Positions 26,083-34,945 of a stretch of 58,380 bases of DNA are shown here, piece after piece. The DNA comes from Bradyrhizobium centrolobii (lineage in GTDB: Bacteria > Pseudomonadota > Alphaproteobacteria > Rhizobiales > Xanthobacteraceae). A program made the translations under genes and the position numbers. The stretch is from contig NZ_LUUB01000013.1 in assembly GCF_001641635.1 (NCBI RefSeq), positions 1-58,380 of the forward strand, written 5' to 3'. Each line of letters starts with the position of its first letter. The stretch's first letter is position 1. The notes under the pieces are model-generated. The model saw nothing but the letters and a program-made list of their open reading frames with translations. It was not told the DNA's origin and did not search any database.

Positions 26083-27773
26083 TTCCTCCCAGTGAAATAG
26101 GCGTCATAGAAGACGGGTTCGCCGACCGACCCGCGGTCCAGCCAAATGTCTTTCAGATTGAGCTGGGCGGCCAAAGTGACGTCCAAGACCGCAAAGCCAA
26201 CCGCCGGAGCGTTCTCCACGAGCTTGCGTTCTGCCTGCTGATAGAGAGCGGTCCGCTCAGCGCCATCGAAGCTCTGTTCCGCTTTCTGAATGACGTCCCA
26301 TAGCGTCAGATCGTGGTATCGTGAGGGATTGAAGCGGTTGAGCTGACCGTTCAGGTCGGGTTTCCACGAGATCCGGAAGATCTCCGCGCCAGGAGCAACC
26401 CAATAGAGCAGCGCCACCTCGTAGTCGTTGGGACCGAGGTTCCTACCGGCGAAGAAATCCGCCTGATTGGTCGGCTGAAGACGCACATCGAATCCGGCAG
26501 CCTTCGCCTGCTGCTGGATGACCTGCAATGCCTGCTCTCCGTCCGGCTTCAAGAACGAGCTGGAATAGGAGATGCGTACCAGAAGCGGCTTGCCATTCTT
26601 CAGGCGAATGCCCTGCCCGTTGTGCTCCGTCCAACCTGCCTGATCCAGGAGCCGATTGGCTTTGCCGATATCATAAGGATAGGACTGGCCAAGCTCCTTG
26701 ATGTACTCTGGCGAGCTCTGGCTGAGCGCCCCGTTTCCTTCAAACGGTAGCGAGCCCAGGAAAGAGGATTCGATCGCCGCTTTTCGGTCCGCAGAATAGG
26801 CAAAGGCGCGACGGACCAGCACATCGTCAAAAGGGGGCCGGGCCGAATAGAGCGCAAGGCGCAAGGGGGTGCCGCCCGTAATGTGCCGCAGGACCGTGAA
26901 ACGGGAATTGGCGTCTTTCCAGGCGACAGAAGGAATGTCGTAAGCTGTGTCAGATTCGCCCGTCAGCAGTGAGCCGTAGCGAACGGTCTGATCCGGGAAA
27001 AACCTCCAATCGATGCCGTCAACATAGGCCGGTCCCTGATGCTGTGCGGTCGCCGGCGGCGAATTGTAGTCCGGGTTGCGGCGGAAAATCACGTCCTTGC
27101 CGTGGTTCCATTTCTCGACGATGAACGGGCCCGACCCGACCGGTTTCTCGCAGTTGGCGGCAAGGCCACGCTTGAGCGCGGTTGGCGACAAAATGCCCTG
27201 AGAGGATTGGGAAAGAACGTTGAGCAGCGGCTGGAATGGTGTCCGCAATGTGATCCGCAGCCTCAAGGGCGCGGTCGCGCTTGCCGATTCAAAACTGTCG
27301 GTAAGGTACGGGGCCGCCGTCGGATTGCGAAGATCTGGACTATCGCTCAGCCATCCATTGATGTTGTCGGCGATGGCCTGAGCGTCGACGGGAGTTCCGT
27401 CAGTGAATTTCACATTGGGCTTGATCTCAAACGTGTAAATTTTCTTATCGTCCGAGATCGACCACGACGTGGCCAGCCACGGCACAATCTGGCCGTCTTG
27501 GGTGCGGGCAACCAGATTGTCGCTATATTGGCGCTGAAGGTACCATTGCTGTACCCAGCCTCCGAACAGGCAAGGCGGCTCCTGAAAATGGCCATAGCGA
27601 ATAATGCCGCCTCGCTTTGCGCTGTCGGCTAAACCTTCCTGAGCAAGCGCCGCGGCCATGACGCCGATTTGCGGCAGGACTGCGAGCGCAAGCCCGATCG
27701 ACGCTGCGTTTCGCTTGCGCCTGCGCGGCCGCTCCAGTGGAACGCTCAACGATCGTACAACGGAAGGAGGCAT
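26079..27773 (-). CDS. Periplasmic substrate-binding protein, family 5 (DppA/OppA-like)
   Basis: A 564-aa binding protein with a cleavable signal peptide: basic start RPRRRKRNAASI, hydrophobic IGLALAVLPQIGVMAAALAQ. The mature part has the family-5 features YSDNLVARTQDGQIVPWLA, YTFEIKPNVKFTDGTPVDA and KPVGSGPFIVEKWNHGKDV. It would capture a peptide or other small organic ligand for the importer. GGAG lies 6 nt before the ATG. The adjacent flavin monooxygenase suggests that the ligand may be a sulfur- or nitrogen-containing compound to be oxidised after uptake, which is inference. Confidence 0.9.
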   Translation of the reverse strand: MPPSVVRSLSVPLERPRRRKRNAASIGLALAVLPQIGVMAAALAQEGLADSAKRGGIIRYGHFQEPPCLFGGWVQQWYLQRQYSDNLVARTQDGQIVPWLATSWSISDDKKIYTFEIKPNVKFTDGTPVDAQAIADNINGWLSDSPDLRNPTAAPYLTDSFESASATAPLRLRITLRTPFQPLLNVLSQSSQGILSPTALKRGLAANCEKPVGSGPFIVEKWNHGKDVIFRRNPDYNSPPATAQHQGPAYVDGIDWRFFPDQTVRYGSLLTGESDTAYDIPSVAWKDANSRFTVLRHITGGTPLRLALYSARPPFDDVLVRRAFAYSADRKAAIESSFLGSLPFEGNGALSQSSPEYIKELGQSYPYDIGKANRLLDQAGWTEHNGQGIRLKNGKPLLVRISYSSSFLKPDGEQALQVIQQQAKAAGFDVRLQPTNQADFFAGRNLGPNDYEVALLYWVAPGAEIFRISWKPDLNGQLNRFNPSRYHDLTLWDVIQKAEQSFDGAERTALYQQAERKLVENAPAVGFAVLDVTLAAQLNLKDIWLDRGSVGEPVFYDAYFTGRK

Positions 27774-27851
27774 CTCGAACTCCGGCCTATAAGAGTGAAA
27801 AAGAGCGCGCTCGATAGCGAGTCACTGTCTTTCGAGGCGGCTACAATCCGG

Positions 27852-29186
27852 TCAGGCGATCGCCAGTTTTTCGGCTATTTCGCCCGGACGTGCGAGACCA
27901 AGACGCTCGCGTAAGGTCGTCTCGCGATATTCGGTTCGAAAAAGGCCGCGGCGTTGCAGCACCGGGACGACATGGTCGACAAAAGCGGGCGTACCGTCCT
28001 CCAGCACATCCGGTATGATGTTGAAGCCATCGACTGCGCCAGCGCGGAACCATTCCTCGATCGAATCGGCGATCTGCTCGGGCGCGCCCACCAGCACGCG
28101 ATGGCCAAAGCCTTGAACGTTGCTGATGATCTCGCGGACCGTCAGGCCCTGTCGCACCAGATTTTCGATGGTGCGATGATGACCAACCGAAAACGGCACG
28201 CTGTTCGGGTCGGGCAACAGCTCTTCGGGAATAGGTTTGTCGAGGTTGAGCTTTTCGGCCGGCAGGTTCATGCCGTGCGCGAGGGCAACCAGAGCGGTCG
28301 GCAGATCAAGCAGCTCGTCGATCGCCCTCTTTCGGCGCTCGGCCTCCTCTTCGGTCCCACCGATGAGAGTGACGACGCCAGGCAAGATGATCGGGGTGGT
28401 CCTTCGGCCGAATTGACGCGAGAGCACGCGCAGGCGTTCGGCTTCGCGCTGCGCCGTCGGCAGGTCGCCGGCGGCCGCGAACACGACGTCGGCGCTGCGG
28501 GCAGCCAGGCGTAAGCCAGCATCCGATCCTCCAGCCTGAACGATGACGGGATGGCCCTGGGGTGAACCGGGATGGGTGAGTGGGCCGCGGATGGCGAAGG
28601 CATTTTTGCTCTGATCAAGGAGCCGGAAACGACCAGGATTGGCATAGGTTCCAGAAGCCTGATTGGCGATGATGATGTCATCCGCCCAGCTGAGCCACAG
28701 TGCCCGGACGGTTTCGACGAAGTCCTCGGCGCGCTCATAACGCTCCTCGCGCCCAAGCTCGCGACCGCCGAAGTTTGCCACCGTCGCTGTGCTCGATGTC
28801 GTGACCGCATTCCATGCGACGCGCCCCCCGCTGATGACATCGAGGGATTGGAAGCGGCGCGCCAGATTGTACGGCTCGTTATAGGTCGTCGACGCCGTCG
28901 CGATCAGGCCGATATGCCTGGTCTCGCGCGCGATCACGGTCAGAACAAGGGTCGGCTCAAGGCCATTGAGTGGCGGCCGGCGGGTAATGTCGAAGGGAAT
29001 TGCCGGCGTATCTGCCAGAAAGACCGCGTCCAGCAGGCCACGCTCGGCGACCTTCGCGGCGCGAAGATAATGCTCGATATCGAAGAACGCGCTCGGATTG
29101 GTTCCCGGCCGCCGCCATGCTGCCGCGTGGCCGCCCGCGCCGTGAAGATTGAGACCGAGATGAAGCGTGCGGGTCGCTGACGACAT
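27852..29186 (-). CDS. Luciferase-like FMN-dependent monooxygenase (NtaA/SnaA/DszA family)
   Basis: A 444-aa bacterial-luciferase-fold enzyme of the two-component monooxygenase group that uses FMNH2 from a separate reductase to oxidise sulfonates, amines or aminopolycarboxylates. Family marks are LHLGLNLHGAGGHAAAWRRP at the start, GLLDAVFLADTPAIPFD, IGLIATASTTYNEPYNLARR, GRVAWNAVTTSS, HPVIVQAGGSDAGLRLA and the tail GLFRTEYRETTLRERLGL. GGAGG precedes the ATG at 29186 by five bases. It is the first gene of the operon that continues with the binding protein 78 nt downstream. No flavin reductase gene is in the window. Substrate unknown. Confidence 0.92.
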   Translation of the reverse strand: MSSATRTLHLGLNLHGAGGHAAAWRRPGTNPSAFFDIEHYLRAAKVAERGLLDAVFLADTPAIPFDITRRPPLNGLEPTLVLTVIARETRHIGLIATASTTYNEPYNLARRFQSLDVISGGRVAWNAVTTSSTATVANFGGRELGREERYERAEDFVETVRALWLSWADDIIIANQASGTYANPGRFRLLDQSKNAFAIRGPLTHPGSPQGHPVIVQAGGSDAGLRLAARSADVVFAAAGDLPTAQREAERLRVLSRQFGRRTTPIILPGVVTLIGGTEEEAERRKRAIDELLDLPTALVALAHGMNLPAEKLNLDKPIPEELLPDPNSVPFSVGHHRTIENLVRQGLTVREIISNVQGFGHRVLVGAPEQIADSIEEWFRAGAVDGFNIIPDVLEDGTPAFVDHVVPVLQRRGLFRTEYRETTLRERLGLARPGEIAEKLAIA

Positions 29187-29242
29187 GAAACCTCCAGGCA
29201 AGGCCGGCGGGCGCGGTTCGAGGATGAGCGGGGTTGACGAGA

Positions 29243-29773
29243 CTATTGGGCGAGCTGACTTCGCGCTTCTGCGCGGCCGCTTGGCGCGCAGCACTTCCCG
29301 CAGAGCGTGAGAGCCGAGCGGACCATGAGAGGTGCGGGAGAATACCGGGCAGGACTGATCAATCGAGGCAAGGCCGTTCGGCTAACCGCTCCGTCAGCAG
29401 TGGTCACCACCAAGCGACCGAGACGCAAGCTGCGGCCGGATTCCCGCAAGAAAGGACGATGAACGGAATTGGGTGGATGTTTGGGCGTCTCCGACATTGT
29501 GCCGATCCGCTCGAACCGCCGTGTGCGAGGGGCTCCACTGGAACGCATGATCGTTAGCACGAACGTCCGCAACGAATGATTTTCCAACTCGCCTCCGACC
29601 GACGGCAGACGACCAACAACAACCAGCTCAAAGGCGGCGAACGCGTCAACCTTCGCGCGGTGACCGATACTCGCCGGCACCCCCACCCCGGACGATGATG
29701 CGCGCCACGAGGCGCCATGATGGGCCGCATTCATGGCATCGACGTCGAAGTTAAGCCGTCGGCGCGTGCTCAT
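29243..29773 (-). pseudogene. N-terminal fragment of a second luciferase-like monooxygenase
   Basis: The frame from MSTRRRLNFDVDAMN reads AAHHGASWRAS, which matches the opening of this monooxygenase family, and then VGGELENHSLRTFV and RRFERIGTMSET, recognisable as the next conserved blocks but with gaps and shifts. After that the sequence no longer resembles the family. It is a decayed partial copy, clearly diverged from the intact gene next to it. A C-terminal fragment of the same family lies at about 43.6-44.0 kb on the other strand. Confidence 0.6.
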
Positions 29774-30654
29774 GTCAGCGCTCCACGTGGGGTTATGAGA
29801 CGTGGCGCGATGCCTGATGGATGGAGCTGCCTTGATACAGCACCAAGGTAGCGCCTCCTTCGGCCTCCGCTCAAACAGGCTCACAAATCGCGCCATGACG
29901 AAAGCTACTCTCACGAAATCTCCACCTGCGATGCCACGATAGCTTTGATGTCGTTTTTAGCGAGAGCTCGATGACAATCGCAAGAGTTGCATATTTCAAT
30001 CTATTCACGCGACTTGGCATCATCTTCTATGACGAGTGCTTTTCACCGCGCGTTTGCATCGATTGCTCTCATCAGTCGAGTTGAACGCACTCGATCAATG
30101 ACGGGAAAGCAGCTCGCTCAAACGATCCGCGATGAGGATTGAGCACAACGAGCAGAATATTCGGCTCAAAAGTATGACGTGACGCGTTCGCACAGATCGT
30201 TCGCCGTTCGCATTATCTCGACGGACTGCGGTTATAGATCGGTTGCAGAGCGCCGAATATTGCCGCGGAACTGTCGCAGTTGAAGCGTTGGATCTCTTTG
30301 CGAACGACGCCTTCAGCCCCACCGTCACATCAACGCAGAAATTCAGCGACGATCCGCTTACCGATGCAGGATTTCATCGCCACTAACCAAAGCAAAGTGC
30401 GGGGTACGCATTCGCAGCTTCGTCACAGCACAAAGCCGGAAGCGACCTCCATTGCGACCCCACTAGAATAAGCACAGAAACGCAATTCTGCGCCATCCTG
30501 CGCTGGAATACGACAGCCGCTCGAAAGTATAAGACCATCCTTGACCCGAACGAGCTTGCCTTCCAAACGAACGAACTCACGCTCACCGAGATGACCCCCC
30601 TCACCTAACCATCTCCTTAGAGACGTTTCGCAGTCCTTGGTTCCCCCCCAACAC
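29774..30654. other. Intergenic stretch upstream of luxR
   Basis: About 880 nt with short frames only and nothing I can name. It lies between the decayed monooxygenase fragment (minus strand) and the plus-strand luxR gene and should contain the luxR promoter. No clear -35/-10 boxes or lux-box-like dyad were seen. Confidence 0.5.
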
Positions 30655-31404
30655 ATGTATCGAGCGCGCACGACGATGCATCGCATCTTTCAACGATACG
30701 TTGATCTTCTTTCTGCCGCTGAATATGCGGACGGCTTTTCAGAGGCGATGGCGGTTACCGCGACCGCACTCGGTCTGTCTCACTTTGCATATCTTGCGAT
30801 GCCGCGGCGGCGCGGTAAGAGGCCACTGGTCATATCGACCTATCCGGTCGACTGGGTCAGCCACTATGTGCGCCGTCGCTATGAGCGCCTGGATCCGATC
30901 ATCACGCTCGCGTTGGAGAGCACCGAACCATTCCAATGGGGGCTGGACCTGCCATCAAAACCACTCTCTGCGGCTCAGCAGAGATTTCTGCACGAAGCGG
31001 CTGATTTCGGCATCTGTATCGGCTTCACCGTCCCACTTCACGATGAGGACGGCTCGGTTGCGGCACTGACCTTTGCCGCCGACCAAAGGCGGCCTCAATT
31101 TGAAAAGTGTGTTGATCTGCAAGTGCCCGTGCTTCAGCTGATGGCCAGGTGCTTCCATTGGCAGGTACGCCGCAAGCTCTTGCAGGAGGTGACGATCGAC
31201 GGAATCCCGCTGTCTCCCCGTGAGCTGGATTGTCTCGGATGGGCCGCCCGCGGCAAGACCACTTGGGAGATTGGACAGATCCTTGGCATATCCCGCAATA
31301 CCGCGGCCTACTATCTCAATAGCGCCAGAAGCAAGCTCGGGGTCAAAACAGTCGTCCAGGCTGCCATGCGGCTCGCCGCTGCCAAAGCAGATAGGCAAGA
31401 TTAA
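30655..31404 (+). CDS. traR: LuxR-family quorum-sensing regulator (TraR-like)
   Basis: A 249-aa regulator with an N-terminal autoinducer-binding domain (about 25-165) and a C-terminal LuxR helix-turn-helix. The ligand domain keeps YPVDWVSHYVRRRYERLDPI with the Trp, Tyr and Asp expected to contact an acyl-homoserine lactone, and FGICIGFTVPLHDEDGS. The DNA-binding part has LSPRELDCLGWAARGKTTWE followed by IGQILGISRNTAAYYLNSAR. The start is uncertain; a TTG at 30637 and an ATG at 30676 are alternatives, and no strong ribosome site decides. It lies immediately upstream of the acyl-HSL synthase gene and close to the trb cluster, so it probably controls conjugation. The symbol reflects context rather than proven orthology. 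Confidence 0.88.
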   Translation: MYRARTTMHRIFQRYVDLLSAAEYADGFSEAMAVTATALGLSHFAYLAMPRRRGKRPLVISTYPVDWVSHYVRRRYERLDPIITLALESTEPFQWGLDLPSKPLSAAQQRFLHEAADFGICIGFTVPLHDEDGSVAALTFAADQRRPQFEKCVDLQVPVLQLMARCFHWQVRRKLLQEVTIDGIPLSPRELDCLGWAARGKTTWEIGQILGISRNTAAYYLNSARSKLGVKTVVQAAMRLAAAKADRQD

Positions 31405-31412
31405 GACTCCGG

Positions 31413-31432
31413 TCCCGCAGAGCTGTACGGGA
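31413..31432 (+). promoter_or_regulatory. Candidate lux/tra box
   Basis: The 20-bp sequence TCCCGCAGAGCTGTACGGGA is an imperfect palindrome with 16 of 20 positions symmetric, the size of a LuxR-type operator. It lies between luxR and the acyl-HSL synthase gene, 49 nt before the synthase ATG, where an activated promoter would need it. It is not followed by a T run, which argues against a terminator. Binding by the adjacent LuxR protein is inference. Confidence 0.5.
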
Positions 31433-31481
31433 TGATCTTCGCACGCAACTCCTTCAAACTTTCATCTTCTTGGGAGGGGTC

Positions 31482-32114
31482 ATGATTCAGCTCATTACGG
31501 AGTCATCGTACGAGGCGTTCTCTTGCACCTTGGCGTCGATGTACAAGTTACGATACCGGGTCTTTAAGGAACGGCTAGACTGGAGCGTTATAACCAGCGG
31601 CGACATGGAGATGGACGAGTTCGACCTCCTTTGTCCGGCCTACCTCGTCCAAACGTCTCCTGACGGAAGGGTCGAAGGTACCGTTCGGCTTTTGCCGACC
31701 ACGGGACCGACAATGGTCCGTGACACGTTTCCGATGCTTCTTGGGGGCCTGCCCGCCCCATTGGACCCGCAGGTCTGGGAGAGCAGCCGGTTCGCAATTG
31801 ATGTGCCGCCAGATTGTCGCAAGGGCGAGCATGGCCTGGCAAAGGCAACTTACGAGCTTTTCGCAGGAATGCTCGAGTTCGGTCTCGCGCGGCGACTGAA
31901 CAGCATCGTCACGGTCACCGACGTCCGCATGGAACGGATACTCAAGCGCGCCGGCTGGTCGCTCTCCCGGATCGCGCCTCCCTGCACCATCGGAAATACC
32001 CTCGCTCTGGCAGGACACCTCGAAGTCTCGGCAGATGTGCTTCAGAAAGTGCGGGCTGCCGGGGCTATCTCCGGGCCGGTTCTCTGGACGCCGGTCCTAT
32101 TGGAGGCGGCGTGA
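31482..32114 (+). CDS. traI: Acyl-homoserine-lactone synthase (LuxI/TraI family)
   Basis: A 210-aa autoinducer synthase, which makes an N-acyl-homoserine lactone from S-adenosylmethionine and an acyl carrier protein thioester. Conserved residues are visible: R and F in MYKLRYRVFKERLDW, D in MEMDEFD, and R in EGTVRLLPT and WESSRFAID. The ATG at 31482 follows GGGAGGGG, better than an in-frame TTG four codons upstream. The candidate lux box upstream suggests positive feedback through LuxR. Adjacent to luxR and near the trb genes, it most likely ties transfer to population density. The acyl chain cannot be predicted. Confidence 0.93.
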   Translation: MIQLITESSYEAFSCTLASMYKLRYRVFKERLDWSVITSGDMEMDEFDLLCPAYLVQTSPDGRVEGTVRLLPTTGPTMVRDTFPMLLGGLPAPLDPQVWESSRFAIDVPPDCRKGEHGLAKATYELFAGMLEFGLARRLNSIVTVTDVRMERILKRAGWSLSRIAPPCTIGNTLALAGHLEVSADVLQKVRAAGAISGPVLWTPVLLEAA

Positions 32115-32553
32115 ACTACTCAAAGCCCGCCGCGAATTGTGCTCGCCAAGTGACTTTTCTCCATCTGCCATGTCGAAATCGATCGATTGCCTCCATCAAC
32201 GCCGCCGAACACGCCATGCGCCATGGCTTCTTTGGGCCACCGCTCGCACGCGCTCCGGTTCGATTTCGCCGTCCGGAGGACGTGAATAACCCAAATCACG
32301 AGCATCCTTTCGAGCTGGACGTGATGAGTGAGATGGATCGCCCGAGCAAGCTCATCCCCTTCAAGGAAACAGGCGGCCATGTAAATGCGGCTGCCCGCTA
32401 GCGCGAGCCTGCGACGTGGAGAAGGCGTCCCACGAAGAGAGGTCTTAGTTGTCTTAAGCGATGATCGCGCCGGCCGGCTCACGGCAATCACAACCACCAA
32501 TCCTCGCAATTGTCTGCACGCCCCCTTCCCGGGCTTCTTTTCAAGGACCAGCT
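32115..32553. other. Intergenic stretch between synthase and LysR genes
   Basis: About 440 nt. A plus-strand frame from 32216 to 32401 could encode 61 aa (MRHGFFGPPLARAPVRF and onward) but has no clear ribosome binding site and no recognised family. The LysR promoter presumably lies at the right end. Confidence 0.4.
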
Positions 32554-33507
32554 ATGGAGCAAAACGCAAATTCTGCGGATTTGACGGTCAGAGCCCGACG
32601 CCTCAATTTGGACCTCGACCACCTTCGGTTGGCGGTTGCCGCAGCTGACTTCGGGAGCTTTCGGCAAGCCGCGGAGAGCTTTTCGATGGCGCAGTCGTCT
32701 TTCAGCCGTTCTATCCTGCTACTGGAACATGCGCTTGGTATAACAATCTTCGAGCGATCAACTGCCGGGGTCAGAGCTACGCCCGCTGGACGCCATTTTC
32801 TGCGAACAGCGCGCTCGATCCTTGAACAGATGGATATGCTCGTCGCGAAACCGAAGGCCACCGATCATGGGGAAGGCGACCGCCTCACAATCGGATTCTG
32901 CACATCACTGACAACGGGTCATCTCCGGGCGACGCTGCTCGAACACAGATTGCGATTTCCGAAAGTCGCGCTTGGAACGGTTGAGCGATCCAGAACGCGA
33001 TTGGTCACCGCGCTGCGCAATGGCGCGATTGACCTCTATATTGTAGCAGGAGATGTCGTCGATGTGGCCAGCAGGAGCGCCCCTCTTTGGAGCGAAGGTG
33101 TCTTTGTTGCTCTTCCGCCCGATCATCCCCTGGCTTTCCGGGAGGTCATCTCCTGCGACGATTTGGAGGACCAGAGCATTTTGATCAGCCAATACGATCC
33201 GGGGCGCGAACTCGAAGCGCTACTGAACGCAAAACTTACCACATCGAGAGAGGCGCCGCGGATCGAGCATCGCGATGTCAGCCGCGGAGAGATCAAGAAT
33301 CTCGTCAGCATGGGCCTCGGCATCAGTCTCGTGCTGGAATCCGACGTTGACGCCAACTCTCCCGATCTCGTTTATCGAGAATTGCGCGATTGTCTGGAAA
33401 GCCGGATCTGCTTTTCCGCGGTCTGGCGCGAGGACAACAAGAACCCGGCTTTGGCGAAGTTCCTTCAGCTCTTGGCGGAGCGCTATCCTTTGTCTTCGGT
33501 TGCTTGA
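32554..33507 (+). CDS. LysR-family transcriptional regulator
   Basis: A 317-aa LysR regulator. The winged helix-turn-helix lies near residues 20-75: LRLAVAAADFGSFRQAAESF, SRSILLLEHALGITIFERST, ATPAGRHFLRTAR. It is followed by a two-lobe effector-binding domain (RLTIGFCTSLTTGHLRATLL and GVFVALPPDHPLAFREVISC). AAGGA lies six nt before the ATG at 32554, preferred over an in-frame upstream ATG. Its 3' end overlaps the convergent DUF2274 gene by 25 nt. LysR genes are frequent at this end of trb clusters in alphaproteobacterial integrative elements. Its target is unknown. Confidence 0.9.
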   Translation: MEQNANSADLTVRARRLNLDLDHLRLAVAAADFGSFRQAAESFSMAQSSFSRSILLLEHALGITIFERSTAGVRATPAGRHFLRTARSILEQMDMLVAKPKATDHGEGDRLTIGFCTSLTTGHLRATLLEHRLRFPKVALGTVERSRTRLVTALRNGAIDLYIVAGDVVDVASRSAPLWSEGVFVALPPDHPLAFREVISCDDLEDQSILISQYDPGRELEALLNAKLTTSREAPRIEHRDVSRGEIKNLVSMGLGISLVLESDVDANSPDLVYRELRDCLESRICFSAVWREDNKNPALAKFLQLLAERYPLSSVA

Positions 33508-33728
33508 CGCTTCTTTCGTGACTTGGCAAAGGCGCGATCGGTCGCCATGAAGCGCGCCACCATCGGCGCGATCAGCTTTCCGGGATCGCTGACCTTCTGG
33601 CCGGTTTCACGCGAGAGGACTTCCGCATACGCAATCAGATCGCGATGCACAGGGGCCGGCAATTCGACGGCCAGTCGAACGGGCTTGTCATCCGGAAGCG
33701 CTCCAATTTTAAGTCTCACCATGTTCAC
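33483..33728 (-). CDS. DUF2274 protein, last gene of the trb operon
   Basis: An 81-aa protein reading MVRLKIGALPDDKPVRLAVE, then LPAPVHRDLIAYAEVLSRET and APMVARFMATDRAFAKS. This is the DUF2274 pattern, found next to trbI in many mobile elements. It begins inside the trbI stop (ATGA overlap), so it is translated with the trb operon. The fold looks like a small ribbon-helix-helix-type DNA-binding protein, which is inference; the role in transfer is not established. It converges on and overlaps the LysR gene. Confidence 0.85.
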   Translation of the reverse strand: MNMVRLKIGALPDDKPVRLAVELPAPVHRDLIAYAEVLSRETGQKVSDPGKLIAPMVARFMATDRAFAKSRKKRQATEDKG

Positions 33729-34945
33729 CCTCTATACGGTTCGAGCACGAGATCGCGGTTGACGATGACCCGCACCGGAAAACCGGGCCGGATCGTCAAT
33801 GTCGGTTGAATGTTGAGGTTGCGCCGGACCACCTGGTCTCCCGCCTGGCTGAGGGACTCTCCCGCCCCGCGCCGCAGTGCCTGGATCAATGCGCCGTTGC
33901 TGGTGCCAGTGTCGGCCCCGGAGTTCACCTCGGTTCCAACAGAGAGCAGCGTCGACAGGGCCGCAGCTCCCAAGAGCTCCTTCCAGTGGTTGTCGACCTG
34001 ATCCTCAAGACCGGCGTAGCCCGCGACGTCCGCTCCCGGCTGTCGTTCAAGCACAATCGAGCGTCCGTTTGGCATGATGAGGCGTGTCCAGACGAGCAGC
34101 ACGCGCGACTGTCCGAAGGCGACCTGGCTGTCATAGATCCCGATCAGCCGGGCTCCTTGCGGGATCAGCCGCGACCGCCCCGTCGGGGTGTCGTAGACAT
34201 TTTCGGTCACTTGGGCCGTGATTTGTCCGGGAAGATCGGAGCGGATGCCGGTAATCAGCGCAGCCGGAATCACCGTTCCCGCCTGGACGACAAAGGGCGA
34301 AGCGGCCTTCCGCAGGCGATCAGGACTTGTGGTTCGCCGATCAACGGAGGCATTGACGAAGGCAAGCTTGCGATCCTGCCCATTCTGCGCGAAGGCTTCA
34401 TCGGAAGACGCGGCCCCGATCGCAGACGTCTCGCTGGGGGGCGTGGTCACAGCTGTCTGACGAATATTGGTGGATGCGAACAGCTTGCTGGTGCGGGCGG
34501 CCTCGCTTTCCTGGTTGCTGCGCTGCTTTTCGGCGTCGATCATCGCGAGCGAGCCGGATTGCGTTTGGGCCTGGGCTGCAACGATCGGCCGGCCCAGATC
34601 GCCCGGCAAGGGCGGTCCGAGCCGCGGCACATCGCGCGGGATTGCGGCATAATCTTTCGGCAGGGTCGAAACTTCGTCCGCAATAGTGTGATGGTCGGTC
34701 GAGTAGAGCTCTTCCGCCGTGCTCTCTCGCTTCTCGGTCCTTTGCAGCGCCCAAAGAATAGCTCCGGAGACAGCCGCGAGAGTAAGACCTGCAGCCGCAA
34801 TCAAGGCCTTCCGCGACAGGCGTGCGACGCGCGGCCGGTCAGGCCGCAAGCGCAAGGATTGGGCAATCTGCTCGCGCGATTCCGGCTCCTCGCGCGATTC
34901 CGGTCGTGCCGGCTCGCGGCCGATCAGATCTTCGGGATTGCTCAT
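33725..34945 (-). CDS. trbI: Conjugal transfer protein TrbI (VirB10-like)
   Basis: A 406-aa type IV secretion component that spans the envelope and links inner-membrane ATPases to the outer-membrane pore. It has a cytoplasmic charged N-terminus (LRLRPDRPRVARLSRKA), one membrane helix at about 50-68 (LIAAAGLTLAAVSGAILWAL), a proline/serine/glutamine-rich periplasmic linker and a C-terminal beta-barrel domain with VVQAGTVIPAALITGIRSDL, IPQGARLIGIYDSQVAFGQS and GFPVRVIVNRDLVLEPY. Length and order fit TrbI. It overlaps trbG and DUF2274 by four nt on either side. Confidence 0.95.
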   Translation of the reverse strand: MSNPEDLIGREPARPESREEPESREQIAQSLRLRPDRPRVARLSRKALIAAAGLTLAAVSGAILWALQRTEKRESTAEELYSTDHHTIADEVSTLPKDYAAIPRDVPRLGPPLPGDLGRPIVAAQAQTQSGSLAMIDAEKQRSNQESEAARTSKLFASTNIRQTAVTTPPSETSAIGAASSDEAFAQNGQDRKLAFVNASVDRRTTSPDRLRKAASPFVVQAGTVIPAALITGIRSDLPGQITAQVTENVYDTPTGRSRLIPQGARLIGIYDSQVAFGQSRVLLVWTRLIMPNGRSIVLERQPGADVAGYAGLEDQVDNHWKELLGAAALSTLLSVGTEVNSGADTGTSNGALIQALRRGAGESLSQAGDQVVRRNLNIQPTLTIRPGFPVRVIVNRDLVLEPYRG

